Below are positions 24,696 to 33,505 of a stretch of 58,407 bases of DNA, piece by piece (the first letter of the stretch is position 1; every line of letters starts with the position of its first letter). The translations under genes were made by a program, and so were the position numbers. Origin of the DNA: an uncultured Dorea sp. (GTDB lineage Bacteria > Bacillota > Clostridia > Lachnospirales > Lachnospiraceae); NCBI GenBank assembly GCA_910578455.1, contig CAJTQA010000018.1, forward strand, positions 1-58,407. Direction: 5' to 3'. Under the pieces are notes generated by a model. The model was not told the origin of the DNA and made no database searches. It worked only from the letters and a program-made list of their open reading frames with translations.

Positions 24696-25358
24696 ATGTC
24701 AACTACAATAAAACATTATATAAAAGATCCCGGCAGTGCAATAACTCATTTTATCGGCATGCTCATGGCAATCTTCGCTGCGGTTCCGCTTATTATAAAA
24801 GCCGCGCATGAACCCGGCCGCATTTATCTTATTTCTATTATCATATATGCGGCAAGCCTGATTTTATTATATGCGGCGAGCACCACCTATCACACATTTA
24901 ATAAATCAGAAAAAATCAATACTCTATTAAAAAAGATTGACCACATGATGATCAGCGTGCTGATTGCTGGGAGCTACACTCCTATCTGCCTGCTGGTCCT
25001 GGGAGGGAAAACCGGTTTCATCCTCCTTGCAATTGTATGGGGAATCGCCATTGTGGGCATCCTGATTAAAGCATTTTGGGTTTACTGTCCGAAGTGGGTA
25101 TCATCGGCTCTCTACATCGGCATGGGATGGACCTGCGTGCTTGCCTTCACACAAATACTAAACTCCATGTCTGCCGCCGCATTTGGATGGCTGTTGGCAG
25201 GCGGTGTCATTTACACCGCAGGGGGCGTTATCTATGCCCTCAAGCTGCCGATTTTCAACCTCAGACATGAGAATTTCGGCAGCCATGAGATTTTCCATTT
25301 ATTTGTCATGGGCGGGAGCACCTGTCATTTTATCGTCATGTATGCATTCGTTTTGTAG
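24696..25358 (+). CDS. Hemolysin III / YqfA family (PAQR-like) membrane protein
   Basis: The product has 220 residues with seven predicted membrane spans. Family marks are DPGSAITHFIGMLMAI near the N-terminus, ASTTYHTFNKSE, DHMMISVLIAGSYTPICL and the C-terminal HEIFHLFVMGGSTCHF, which carries metal-ligand-like histidines of the PAQR/HlyIII superfamily. ATG 24696 follows AGGAGG by 6 bases; the upstream TTG at 24666 is rejected. The function in anaerobes is unclear; family members are linked to membrane homeostasis. Confidence 0.9.
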   Translation: MSTTIKHYIKDPGSAITHFIGMLMAIFAAVPLIIKAAHEPGRIYLISIIIYAASLILLYAASTTYHTFNKSEKINTLLKKIDHMMISVLIAGSYTPICLLVLGGKTGFILLAIVWGIAIVGILIKAFWVYCPKWVSSALYIGMGWTCVLAFTQILNSMSAAAFGWLLAGGVIYTAGGVIYALKLPIFNLRHENFGSHEIFHLFVMGGSTCHFIVMYAFVL

Positions 25359-25371
25359 AAACTGCCATTAC

Positions 25372-25417
25372 AAAAAAGGGAAACTTTCCGCCGCTCACGA
25401 AGTTTCCCCTTTTTTTG
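25372..25417 (+). terminator. Bidirectional terminator between convergent genes
   Basis: GGGAAACTT (25378-25386) pairs with AAGTTTCCC (25400-25408), flanked by A-runs on the left and T-runs on the right. It can end the hemolysin-III-like gene (+) and the GIY-YIG gene (-). It overlaps the last codons of the latter. Confidence 0.85.
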
Positions 25418-25661
25418 AGGCTATGAGCGTAGCCTTCTCATCCCGCGTCATTCGTTTGATCGCCCACTCCCGGCTCATCGCCTCCTCCTTCGTGGCAAAT
25501 TCTTCATAATACGCTAATTTCACAGGCCTCCTGCTTTTTGTATATTTCGCGCCCTTTCCGCTGTTATGGGCGGCAAGCCGCCTGTCTACGTCCGTCGTCC
25601 ATCCCGTGTAGAATGTTCCGTCTCTGCACTCTAAAATATATGTATAATTCCTGTCTGACAT
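25395..25661 (-). CDS. GIY-YIG nuclease superfamily protein (UPF0213/YhbQ-like)
   Basis: The product has 88 residues. The single domain begins NYTYILECRDGTFYTGWT (GIY and YIG equivalents YIL and YTG), followed by DVDRRLAAHNSGKGAKYTKS (catalytic-type Arg) and the conserved Glu in EEFATKEEAMSREWAIK. This is the small stand-alone GIY-YIG group, whose cellular role is not well established. ATG 25661 is chosen because GGAG lies 6 bases upstream. Confidence 0.9.
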   Translation of the reverse strand: MSDRNYTYILECRDGTFYTGWTTDVDRRLAAHNSGKGAKYTKSRRPVKLAYYEEFATKEEAMSREWAIKRMTRDEKATLIASKKGETS

Positions 25662-25746
25662 CTGTTTCTCCTGTCTGTACGCACTTTTGAGGCAAGACAC
25701 GTCCCTCTCTTCACACAGACATGCCCTGCCCCAAATCCATCCTCTG

Positions 25747-26559
25747 TTATTCCACCAGATAATCCATGGGATTTACCGATTCCCCGTCCTTACGCATCTC
25801 GAAGTACACGTTTGCACCCTCAACGCTGTAATAGATTGTCGGTTCGCCCACATATCCAAGCACCGTCTTGCTGTCTACATAATCTCCGGTCTTTACCCTT
25901 ACATCGTCAAGCTGGCCGTAAAACAGCTCATACCCGCTGCCGATATCCACGTTTACCGTCGTTCCTGTCTCTGCCGTCTTATCAATAGACTTCACGATGC
26001 CCGGTGCAGACGATATCACCTGATCGCCCTTCTCTCCGGAAATCACCAGAGCCGGATTGTACTTAAACTGATCAAGCGTTGAAAAGTACACGGTCTTGTC
26101 CATGCTGTAGTTCATAAGGAGCGTTCCCTCTACAGGCCAGAGCAGCTTACTGCCATTTGCAAAATTCAGCGATTCGCTGTTTCCTGCTGTCTGTTCTGTC
26201 TGCTCCTGCTCCTCTGCCTCTTTCTCTTCTTCGCTGTCCTGCTCAGCCTCTTTCATCTCCTGCTCTTCCCTGGCTTGCCTTGCGGCTTCCTCTGCCTGTT
26301 TTGCAAGCACGTCTTCCTCTTTTTCGTTAAAGATCTTGTCCGTGTTTGCTGCTTCTGATTCTTCTTTATTCTTCTGTTCCTGTTCCCGCGCCTGTGCCAG
26401 CTCAAATTCCCGCTGCGTTTCTCTGTAGTCTTTAAATGTATATGTTCCTACAACTGCTATCGCCGCCACAAAGCACAGCACCGCTGCCACTGCAGCACCT
26501 CTTCTTTTCTTCTTCGGCTTAAATCTCGGAGTTTGCCTTGGATTCTGCCTTTCATTCAT
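25747..26559 (-). CDS. spoIIQ: SpoIIQ-like M23 peptidase-fold protein, catalytically degenerate
   Basis: The product has 270 residues: a short cytoplasmic basic stretch, one membrane span (about 24-43), a Glu-rich coiled region (about 50-125) and a C-terminal LytM/M23 domain. The zinc ligands are missing: the HxxxD motif reads NPALV and the HLHFE motif reads NVYFEM. SpoIIQ in the forespore membrane docks with SpoIIIAH to form the engulfment channel, and B. subtilis SpoIIQ also lacks catalysis. It lies directly downstream of spoIID, as in clostridial spoIID-spoIIQ clusters. ATG 26559 follows AGGTGG by about 8 bases. Confidence 0.82.
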   Translation of the reverse strand: MNERQNPRQTPRFKPKKKRRGAAVAAVLCFVAAIAVVGTYTFKDYRETQREFELAQAREQEQKNKEESEAANTDKIFNEKEEDVLAKQAEEAARQAREEQEMKEAEQDSEEEKEAEEQEQTEQTAGNSESLNFANGSKLLWPVEGTLLMNYSMDKTVYFSTLDQFKYNPALVISGEKGDQVISSAPGIVKSIDKTAETGTTVNVDIGSGYELFYGQLDDVRVKTGDYVDSKTVLGYVGEPTIYYSVEGANVYFEMRKDGESVNPMDYLVE

Positions 26560-26627
26560 TATAATCACCACCTCTGACAATTATTTTTGCCAGATAACAG
26601 TGGTCTTATTCCAATAAACTCAATTTA

Positions 26628-27521
26628 TTAAAATGTTACGATATCCGTCGCCTCTTTTACCTCTGCATTTTCAAAAAAGTATTCAAGTATCTCCTGATAA
26701 CTGCGTCCTTTTTTTGCCATCCTGTCCGCCGTATTCTGGCTCATTCCCAGTCCATGTCCGACCCCTCTTGTAGTAATACGCAGTTTTCCATTGTATTTCT
26801 GAAGGGTGAAACAGCTGGAGGCCAGATGGTAGTTTGCCCTGAATTCTTCTCCGCTCACCTCTTCCTTTCCTACCCGCACACGCAGTACATACCCTGCCGT
26901 ATCACATTCCAGTACTTCCGCGTCCATATCCTCAAAAGTCACTGTCTGTATCTGCTCCTCTTCCTCAATATCCCATGGGCATTCTATAATCTTAAGATAA
27001 GGATATTTTTCCCCAAGCACTTCTTTCCCGTCTCTTGTGCTTCCGTTACTCAGCCGGAAAAACGGTGTCCTTGCAAGTTTTCCTTCATACATGAGCACTT
27101 GGCCTTCTGTATCCCGCCAGGCATTCCTTAACCTTGAGAAATACCGTGAATACCGCGTCACTCCCCATGTCTCCTCCATCTGTTTCTGCGTCCAGAACTC
27201 GTCCTTAAGCACGGCTGAACTGCCTTCCTCCTCAATCTTTCGGAAAATATCTGTCCTCACCAGAACCGCCTGTGCCTTTAACGCCTCTTTTTCATAATCA
27301 GGCGGGATCTCCCTCGCCATAATGCCGATGCAGTAATCCTCTATCGGAAGTTCAATCGTCTTATCCTCCCCGTCTTCACCTTCCGCCTTCACCTTTATAT
27401 ACATCTGGTCCACATGAGAAGAAGACACCATGCTTGGCCCATTTATAAACACCGTAACCACATAAGGAAGCAATACGATAATAATCAGATAACACCCAAA
27501 TTGTTTTAACTTCTGCCGCAT
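26628..27521 (-). CDS. spoIID: Stage II sporulation protein D, peptidoglycan lytic transglycosylase
   Basis: The product has 298 residues with an N-terminal membrane anchor (about 8-25). The SpoIID domain follows: IEDYCIGIMAREIPPDYEKE (catalytic Glu), EALKAQAVLVRTDIFRK and the C-terminal GVGHGLGMSQNTADRMAKKG. SpoIID acts with SpoIIM and SpoIIP in the mother cell to degrade peptidoglycan during engulfment. ATG 27521 is fixed by GGAGGG 6 bases upstream. That Shine-Dalgarno lies inside the terminator hairpin of the preceding glgP gene. spoIIQ follows. Confidence 0.93.
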   Translation of the reverse strand: MRQKLKQFGCYLIIIVLLPYVVTVFINGPSMVSSSHVDQMYIKVKAEGEDGEDKTIELPIEDYCIGIMAREIPPDYEKEALKAQAVLVRTDIFRKIEEEGSSAVLKDEFWTQKQMEETWGVTRYSRYFSRLRNAWRDTEGQVLMYEGKLARTPFFRLSNGSTRDGKEVLGEKYPYLKIIECPWDIEEEEQIQTVTFEDMDAEVLECDTAGYVLRVRVGKEEVSGEEFRANYHLASSCFTLQKYNGKLRITTRGVGHGLGMSQNTADRMAKKGRSYQEILEYFFENAEVKEATDIVTF

Positions 27522-27551
27522 AAAAAGCCCTCCCATACACTGTATGGGAGG
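27522..27551 (-). terminator. glgP terminator whose 3' arm carries the spoIID ribosome-binding site
   Basis: CCTCCCATACA (27529-27539) is the exact complement of TGTATGGGAGG (27541-27551). On the minus strand the hairpin ends in GGGAGGGCTTTTT and runs straight into the spoIID ATG. The same GGAGGG is the spoIID Shine-Dalgarno, so the folded RNA would both terminate and hide the site. Confidence 0.8.
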
Positions 27552-27574
27552 AGCCTGTTGTTTATGCATGGATT

Positions 27575-30037
27575 TTATATATCTACCTGAATTTTATCTA
27601 GTTTCCAGATATCCTTCACATATTCCTCAATCGTCCTGTCTGATGAGAACTTTCCGCAGCAAGCTGTATTAAGGAGCGCCATCTTCGCCCATCCTTCACG
27701 GTCTTTATATGCTGCTTCCACTTCTTCCTGCGCCTTGGCATAAGAGCGGAAATCCTTCAGGATAAAGTACATATCCGCCCTGTCATTTCCTTTTCTCTTA
27801 AGCAGGCTGTTATAGAGATCCCTGTACCTTTCCGTATTTCCCTCGGCATAGGTTCCGTCTACGAGCTGATTTACTACACGGCGCACTTCTTCGTCATTGT
27901 TAAATACTTCATATGGATCATACCCGCCGTTTTTCTCATAATCCATGACCTCATCTGAGCTGAGCCCGAAGATAAACGCATTCTCCCGTCCTACTTCTTC
28001 CACGATCTCAACATTTGCTCCATCCATCGTGCCGATGGTCGGCGCGCCGTTCAGCATAAACTTCATATTTCCGGTACCAGAAGCCTCCTTGGATGCGGTA
28101 GAGATCTGCTCGCTGACATCTGCAGCCGCAAAGATCCACTCTGCATTTGACACGCGGTAATCCTCAATGAACACAACTTTTATCTTTCCGTTGATGCTGC
28201 GGTCATTATTTACCGTGTCCGCCACCGAGTTGATCAGCTTGATGATCTCTTTTGCACGGATATAGCCCGCCGATGCCTTTGCCCCAAAGATAAATGTCCT
28301 TGGATAAAAGCTCATCTCAGGATGCTCTTTAATCTTGTTGTACAGGTACATTACATGCAGGATATTAAGGAGCTGCCGTTTATACTCATGAAGCCTCTTT
28401 ACTTGTACATCGAAGATTGACTCCGGGTCAACCTCTATCCCGTTGTGCTCCAGGATGTATGCCGCCAGCCGCTCTTTGTTCTTGTGCTTAATCTCCATAA
28501 ACTCTTTCAGCGACGCGTCATCGTCAGCATATTTCTTAAGCCCGCTCACAAGCGACAGATCCATCGCCCAGTTCGCTGTTCCAAGTTTTTTTGTCACCCA
28601 ATCTGCAAGGAGCGGATTGCCGTGCATCAGGAATCTTCTCTGCGTGATGCCGTTCGTCTTATTATTAAACTTCTGCGGCATCATCTCATAAAAGTCCGCC
28701 AGCTCACGTTTCTTCAGGATCTCAGTATGAAGCCTTGCAACTCCGTTTACAGAATAGCCTGCAACAATCGCAAGATGCGCCATCTTAACCTGGCCGTCCC
28801 GCAGGATTCCCATCTTCTTTACTTTCTCCTCATTGCCCGGGTACATCTCGCGTACCTGGATAATGAAACGCCTGTCAATCTCCTGGATAATCTGATAAAC
28901 TCTCGGAAGCAGTTTGGAGAAGAGGTCTATCGGCCACTTTTCAAGAGCCTCAGCCATAATCGTATGGTTTGTATACGCACAGGCCTTTGTCGTAACTTCC
29001 CACGCCTCATTCCACTCCAGATTGTAATCATCCAGAAGTATTCTCATAAGCTCTGCTACCGCCACCGTCGGATGCGTATCGTTCATCTGGAAGACGGCTT
29101 TTTCATGCAGTTTCCTGATATCATCATGGTTTCTCATATATTTAGCAACCGCCGCCTGAAGGCTTGCAGATACAAAGAAATACTGCTGTTTCAGACGCAG
29201 CTCTTTTCCCGCATAGTGGTTATCATTCGGATACAGCACCTCTACGATATTCTTTGCCAGATTCTGCTGCTCAACGGCTTTGTGGTAATCTCCCCTGTCA
29301 AATGACTCCAGCTGGAAATCCACAATCGGCTCTGCATCCCAGATCCGAAGCGTATTTACCTGATTATTATTATATCCCACAATCGGGTAGTCATACGGAA
29401 CTGCCAGGACCGACTCGTAGTTTTCCTGTTTAAACAGCGTCTTGCCTGTCTTATCGTCATATTCCACGCGGATATTTCCGCCAAAGCGGATTTCTTTCGC
29501 ATACTCGGGCCTGCGGAGTTCAAACGGGTTGCCGTATTTTAACCAGTTATCCGGCGCTTCCACCTGATAGCCATCCTTAATCTTCTGCTTGAACATCCCG
29601 TAACGATACCGAATTCCGCAGCCGTAAGCCGCATATCCCAGCGATGCCAGAGAATCAAGGAAACATGCTGCAAGCCGCCCAAGGCCTCCGTTACCAAGAG
29701 CCGGATCCGGCTCCTGATCCTCAATGGCATTGAGGTCAATTCCAAGCTCATCGAGCGCCTCTTTCACCTCTTTATAAGCTGTCATATTGATGAGGTTGTT
29801 TCCAAGAGCCCGCCCCATCAAAAACTCCATGGACATATAGTACACAATCTTCGGGTCATCCTTATCAAACTGTCTCTGCGTCGCGATCCAATTGTCAATA
29901 ATCGCCTCTTTTACCGCATAAGACACCGCCTGAAACTGCTCCTGCGGATTTGCCTCATCTAATTCCTTCCTGAACAGTCTTCTGACATTCTCCTGCACGT
30001 CTCTTTTAAACGTAGTTTTGTTAAATCTCTCATTCAT
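27575..30037 (-). CDS. glgP: Glycogen/starch/maltodextrin phosphorylase
   Basis: The product has 820 residues, normal for the GT35 family. It releases glucose 1-phosphate from alpha-1,4-glucans using pyridoxal phosphate. The PLP site is near EASGTGNMKFMLNGAPTIG (Lys in GNMKF). Also visible are DPALGNGGLGRLAACFLDSL and the substrate loop NDTHPTVAVAELMR. ATG 30037 is chosen by family alignment (NERFNKTTFKRDV). It lies 4 bases after the ileS stop, so the two genes are probably cotranscribed. A terminator follows directly. Confidence 0.96.
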   Translation of the reverse strand: MNERFNKTTFKRDVQENVRRLFRKELDEANPQEQFQAVSYAVKEAIIDNWIATQRQFDKDDPKIVYYMSMEFLMGRALGNNLINMTAYKEVKEALDELGIDLNAIEDQEPDPALGNGGLGRLAACFLDSLASLGYAAYGCGIRYRYGMFKQKIKDGYQVEAPDNWLKYGNPFELRRPEYAKEIRFGGNIRVEYDDKTGKTLFKQENYESVLAVPYDYPIVGYNNNQVNTLRIWDAEPIVDFQLESFDRGDYHKAVEQQNLAKNIVEVLYPNDNHYAGKELRLKQQYFFVSASLQAAVAKYMRNHDDIRKLHEKAVFQMNDTHPTVAVAELMRILLDDYNLEWNEAWEVTTKACAYTNHTIMAEALEKWPIDLFSKLLPRVYQIIQEIDRRFIIQVREMYPGNEEKVKKMGILRDGQVKMAHLAIVAGYSVNGVARLHTEILKKRELADFYEMMPQKFNNKTNGITQRRFLMHGNPLLADWVTKKLGTANWAMDLSLVSGLKKYADDDASLKEFMEIKHKNKERLAAYILEHNGIEVDPESIFDVQVKRLHEYKRQLLNILHVMYLYNKIKEHPEMSFYPRTFIFGAKASAGYIRAKEIIKLINSVADTVNNDRSINGKIKVVFIEDYRVSNAEWIFAAADVSEQISTASKEASGTGNMKFMLNGAPTIGTMDGANVEIVEEVGRENAFIFGLSSDEVMDYEKNGGYDPYEVFNNDEEVRRVVNQLVDGTYAEGNTERYRDLYNSLLKRKGNDRADMYFILKDFRSYAKAQEEVEAAYKDREGWAKMALLNTACCGKFSSDRTIEEYVKDIWKLDKIQVDI

Positions 30038-30041
30038 TTGT

Positions 30042-33000
30042 CTATACCCTTTCCACACCCAGCGTAACTTTTTCACCGTTGATCTTCCACTCCTTTACAT
30101 ATCCTGCCGGAGCCTTTTTCTCTACGGAAACCGCCAGCGTTTCATCCCCGACCGCTGTCTGATTGTCTGCAAATATCTTCTCTGCCTTTTCGGTTCCTTC
30201 ATAAGTGACGGCAATCTTATCCATCACCTCAAAGTCAGCCTCTTTCCGCATCGTCTGAATCTTGCTGATAATCTCGCGGACAAAGCCTTCTTCCAGAAGT
30301 TCTTCTGAAAGGTTCGTATCCAAAACAACCGTGGCTCCATTATCATTTTCAGAGACATATCCCTCCGTCTGTGCTGACTCAATCAGCAAGTCTTCCCGGA
30401 ACAATGTTATCTCCTGTCCGCCTACGTCAAGCTTAAGGGAATCTGTTTCATTTAATTCATCCATCGCTTTGTTTCCGTCGATTTCACTGAGCGCTGCCTT
30501 AATTCCACCTAACATTTTACCATATTTTGGCCCGACTGTCTTTAGCTGCGGCTTAAAAGAATAAGAGGTAAAATCACGTACTTCTTGTGTAAATGTTACA
30601 GTTTTCACATTCAGCTCATCCGCCACGATATCCCTGTAAAATTCCGGCAGCTCAAAATCAGCTTTCACATACATCTGCCCAATGGGCTGGCGGTTTTTGA
30701 TATTGGCTGTGTTCCTGCATGCCCGGCCCATGACAACCAGCTTCAAGACATTCTTCATGTTTGCCTCAAGCTCTTTGTCAATACATTCCTCCGATACCTC
30801 CGGGAACCCGCACAGATGGATACTCTCAGGCGCTTTCTCGTCGATGCTTCTTACAAGATTCTGATAGATATCCTCAGCCATAAACGGAATCAATGGCGCA
30901 GCCGTCTTACAGCACTCTACAAGTGCCGTATATAGCGTCATGTAAGCATTGATCTTGTCCTGCTCCATGCCTTTCGCCCAGAAACGCTCACGGCTTCTCC
31001 TTACATACCAGTTGCTCATGTCATCTACAAAATCCTGCAGCGCCCTGGCAGCTTCCGGAATCCGGTAATTCCCCAGATGCCCGTCCACATCTTTAATCAG
31101 GGTATTCAGTTTGGAAAGAAGCCATTTATCCATCACAGACAGTTTGTCATACTCCAAAGAATACTTTGTAGCGTCAAAACTGTCGATATTCGCATATAGC
31201 ACGAAAAACGCATATGTGTTCCAAAGCGTTCCCATGAACTTGCGCTGCCCTTCCACCACTGCTTTTCCGTGGAAGCGGTTCGGCAGCCACGGCGCGCTGT
31301 TCACATAAAAATACCAGCGGATTGCATCGGCTCCATATTTTTCCAACGCGTCAAAGGGGTCTACCGCATTCCCTTTGGATTTGCTCATCTTCTGGCCTTT
31401 TTCATCCTGGACATGCCCCAGGACAATAACATTCTTATACGGCGCTTTGTTAAAAATAAGTGTTGAGATTGCAAGCAGCGAGTAAAACCATCCCCGGGTC
31501 TGGTCTACCGCCTCGGAGATAAAGTCTGCCGGAAATTGCTGCTCGAACAGCTCCTCATTTTCAAACGGATAATGATGCTGTGCAAATGGCATCGCCCCAG
31601 AGTCAAACCAGCAGTCAATAACCTCCGGAACACGGTGCATCTCTTTCCCGCACTTCGGGCAGCGAATCGTCACCTCGTCAATATACGGGCGGTGAAGCTC
31701 TATATCCTCCGGGCAATTCGCAGACATGGATCTCAACTCCTCGATACTGCCGACAGAATGCTGATGGCCGCATTCGCACTCCCAGATATTTAACGGAGTT
31801 CCCCAGTAACGGTTCCGGCTGATGCCCCAGTCCTGGACGTTCTCCAGCCAATCCCCAAACCGGCCCTTTCCGATGCTCTCCGGAATCCAATTAATTGTAT
31901 TGTTATTTGCGATCAGGTCTTCCTTTACGTCCGTCATCTTTATAAACCAAGACTCACGCGCATAATAGATCAGCGGCGTATCGCACCTCCAGCAGTGAGG
32001 GTAGCTGTGCTCAAAGTTCGGCGCATCAAAGAGAAGACCCCGTTTCTCAAGATCTTTAAGGACTTCCGGGTCGGCTTTCTTCACAAAAAGCCCTGCAAAC
32101 GGCGTTGACTCAGCCATATTTCCCTTTTCATCCACAAGCTGTACAAACGGCATGTCATACTTACGGCAAACCTTTGCGTCATCCTCACCAAACGCCGGCG
32201 CGATATGGACAACTCCCGTACCGTCTGTCAACGTTACATAATCGTCGCAAGTTACATAAAATGCTTTCTTATGCTGGTTCGCTATACCGTCAGCCGCACA
32301 CTGGTAAAGCGGCTCATATTCCTTATACTCCAGCTCCTTGCCCGTATAAGTCTCAAGTACTTCATAGGCAGCCTCCCCGTCTTTTGCCAGCGGGGAAAGA
32401 ACCGCGTCAAGAAGCGCCTCGGCCATGTAATAAGTATAGCCGTCAATACATTTTACTTTTGCGTATGTCTCTTTCGGATTCACGCAAAGACCCAGGTTCG
32501 AAGGCAGCGTCCACGGCGTAGTCGTCCAAGCCAGAAGATACGCATCTTCCCCTGCTGCCTTAAACCGGACAATTGCCGAACGTTCCTTCACATCCTTATA
32601 CCCTTGCGCCACTTCCTGAGCCGAAAGCGGGGTTCCGCAGCGGGGGCAGTAAGGAACAATTTTAAAGCCTTTATAGAGAAGCCCTTTATCCCATATCTTT
32701 TTGAGCGCCCACCACTCAGACTCAATATAATCATTATGATACGTTACATATGGGTTGTCCATATCCGCCCAGAAACCGACGGTTCCTGAAAAGTCCTCCC
32801 ACATGCCTTTATATTTCCAGACACTTTCCTTGCATTTGTCTATAAATGGCTCCAGCCCATACTCTTCAATCTGTTCCTTTCCGTCGAGCCCCAGCGCCTT
32901 CTCAACTTCCAGTTCCACCGGAAGGCCATGGGTATCCCAGCCGGCCTTTCTCGGCACCTGATATCCCTTCATTGTGCGGTACCTCGGAATCATGTCCTTG

Positions 33001-33191
33001 ATAACACGCGTCAGCACATGCCCGATGTGGGGCTTTCCGTTGGCCGTCGGCGGCCCGTCGTAAAACGTGTAGATATCATTCCCGTCCTTTTCTTTCATGC
33101 TTTTTTCAAAAATCTGGTTTTCATTCCAAAATTTCAGGACATTCTTTTCCCTGTCTACAAAATTCAGGTCTGTAGAAACTTTCTTATACAT
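30042..33191 (-). CDS. ileS: Isoleucyl-tRNA synthetase
   Basis: The product has 1049 residues. Class I signatures are present: HIGH in GKPHIGHVLT and KMSKS in GQKMSKSKGNAVDP. The editing domain and the C-terminal anticodon-binding and extra domains follow. The length and the DGPPTANGKPHIGH form point to the longer type 2 (eukaryote-like) group, which is often less sensitive to mupirocin (inference). It is preceded by a T-box leader with an isoleucine specifier and a consensus promoter. Confidence 0.97.
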   Translation of the reverse strand: MYKKVSTDLNFVDREKNVLKFWNENQIFEKSMKEKDGNDIYTFYDGPPTANGKPHIGHVLTRVIKDMIPRYRTMKGYQVPRKAGWDTHGLPVELEVEKALGLDGKEQIEEYGLEPFIDKCKESVWKYKGMWEDFSGTVGFWADMDNPYVTYHNDYIESEWWALKKIWDKGLLYKGFKIVPYCPRCGTPLSAQEVAQGYKDVKERSAIVRFKAAGEDAYLLAWTTTPWTLPSNLGLCVNPKETYAKVKCIDGYTYYMAEALLDAVLSPLAKDGEAAYEVLETYTGKELEYKEYEPLYQCAADGIANQHKKAFYVTCDDYVTLTDGTGVVHIAPAFGEDDAKVCRKYDMPFVQLVDEKGNMAESTPFAGLFVKKADPEVLKDLEKRGLLFDAPNFEHSYPHCWRCDTPLIYYARESWFIKMTDVKEDLIANNNTINWIPESIGKGRFGDWLENVQDWGISRNRYWGTPLNIWECECGHQHSVGSIEELRSMSANCPEDIELHRPYIDEVTIRCPKCGKEMHRVPEVIDCWFDSGAMPFAQHHYPFENEELFEQQFPADFISEAVDQTRGWFYSLLAISTLIFNKAPYKNVIVLGHVQDEKGQKMSKSKGNAVDPFDALEKYGADAIRWYFYVNSAPWLPNRFHGKAVVEGQRKFMGTLWNTYAFFVLYANIDSFDATKYSLEYDKLSVMDKWLLSKLNTLIKDVDGHLGNYRIPEAARALQDFVDDMSNWYVRRSRERFWAKGMEQDKINAYMTLYTALVECCKTAAPLIPFMAEDIYQNLVRSIDEKAPESIHLCGFPEVSEECIDKELEANMKNVLKLVVMGRACRNTANIKNRQPIGQMYVKADFELPEFYRDIVADELNVKTVTFTQEVRDFTSYSFKPQLKTVGPKYGKMLGGIKAALSEIDGNKAMDELNETDSLKLDVGGQEITLFREDLLIESAQTEGYVSENDNGATVVLDTNLSEELLEEGFVREIISKIQTMRKEADFEVMDKIAVTYEGTEKAEKIFADNQTAVGDETLAVSVEKKAPAGYVKEWKINGEKVTLGVERV

Positions 33192-33208
33192 TGTACTCCT
33201 CCTTCTTA

Positions 33209-33446
33209 AAGTGCAAAAAAGCTTCCGACCTGTACAGGACGGAAGCTGTGCTTACGTTTATAAACCACCCAGACATACTATCATATGTTCTCCACGATAA
33301 CGGCGGAGATCCGGCAATCCTTACTCAGACATATGCTTTTCTGGAATTGCAGCTCAGAAGTGATATTCTGCTATCTCTTACTCGCGCCGGGCTCGCACCG
33401 CCCCCGGTTCGCTGTGCCTTTCGGATATAGCCTACTGTCTTCGTCA
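33209..33446 (-). promoter_or_regulatory. T-box riboswitch with isoleucine (AUC) specifier and terminator
   Basis: Read on the minus strand, the leader opens with GACGAAGACAGTA and contains CAGCGA and the GGTGCGAGCCCGG stem I elements. A specifier region AATATCACT follows, in which ATC is an isoleucine codon. Further on come GGGTGG of the T-box core and a terminator with arms AGCTTCCG and CGGAAGCT (33220-33247) followed by six T. Uncharged tRNA-Ile would favour the antiterminator and ileS transcription. The T-box core after GGGTGG is divergent from the usual consensus. Confidence 0.88.
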
Positions 33447-33467
33447 AAGCTTTTTCTTCTGCCGTTT

Positions 33468-33496
33468 ATTATAGGAAAATTCCTCTCATTCGTCAA
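33468..33496 (-). promoter_or_regulatory. Promoter of ileS
   Basis: On the minus strand: TTGACG (33491-33496), a 17-base spacer and TATAAT (33468-33473). It starts transcription about 20 bases before the T-box. Confidence 0.85.
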
Positions 33497-33505
33497 GATG
33501 TTTTT

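Noticed and set aside
28445..29305. 286-codon plus-strand frame opposite glgP
   Set aside because: It is antisense to a highly conserved enzyme with composition typical of a shadow frame.
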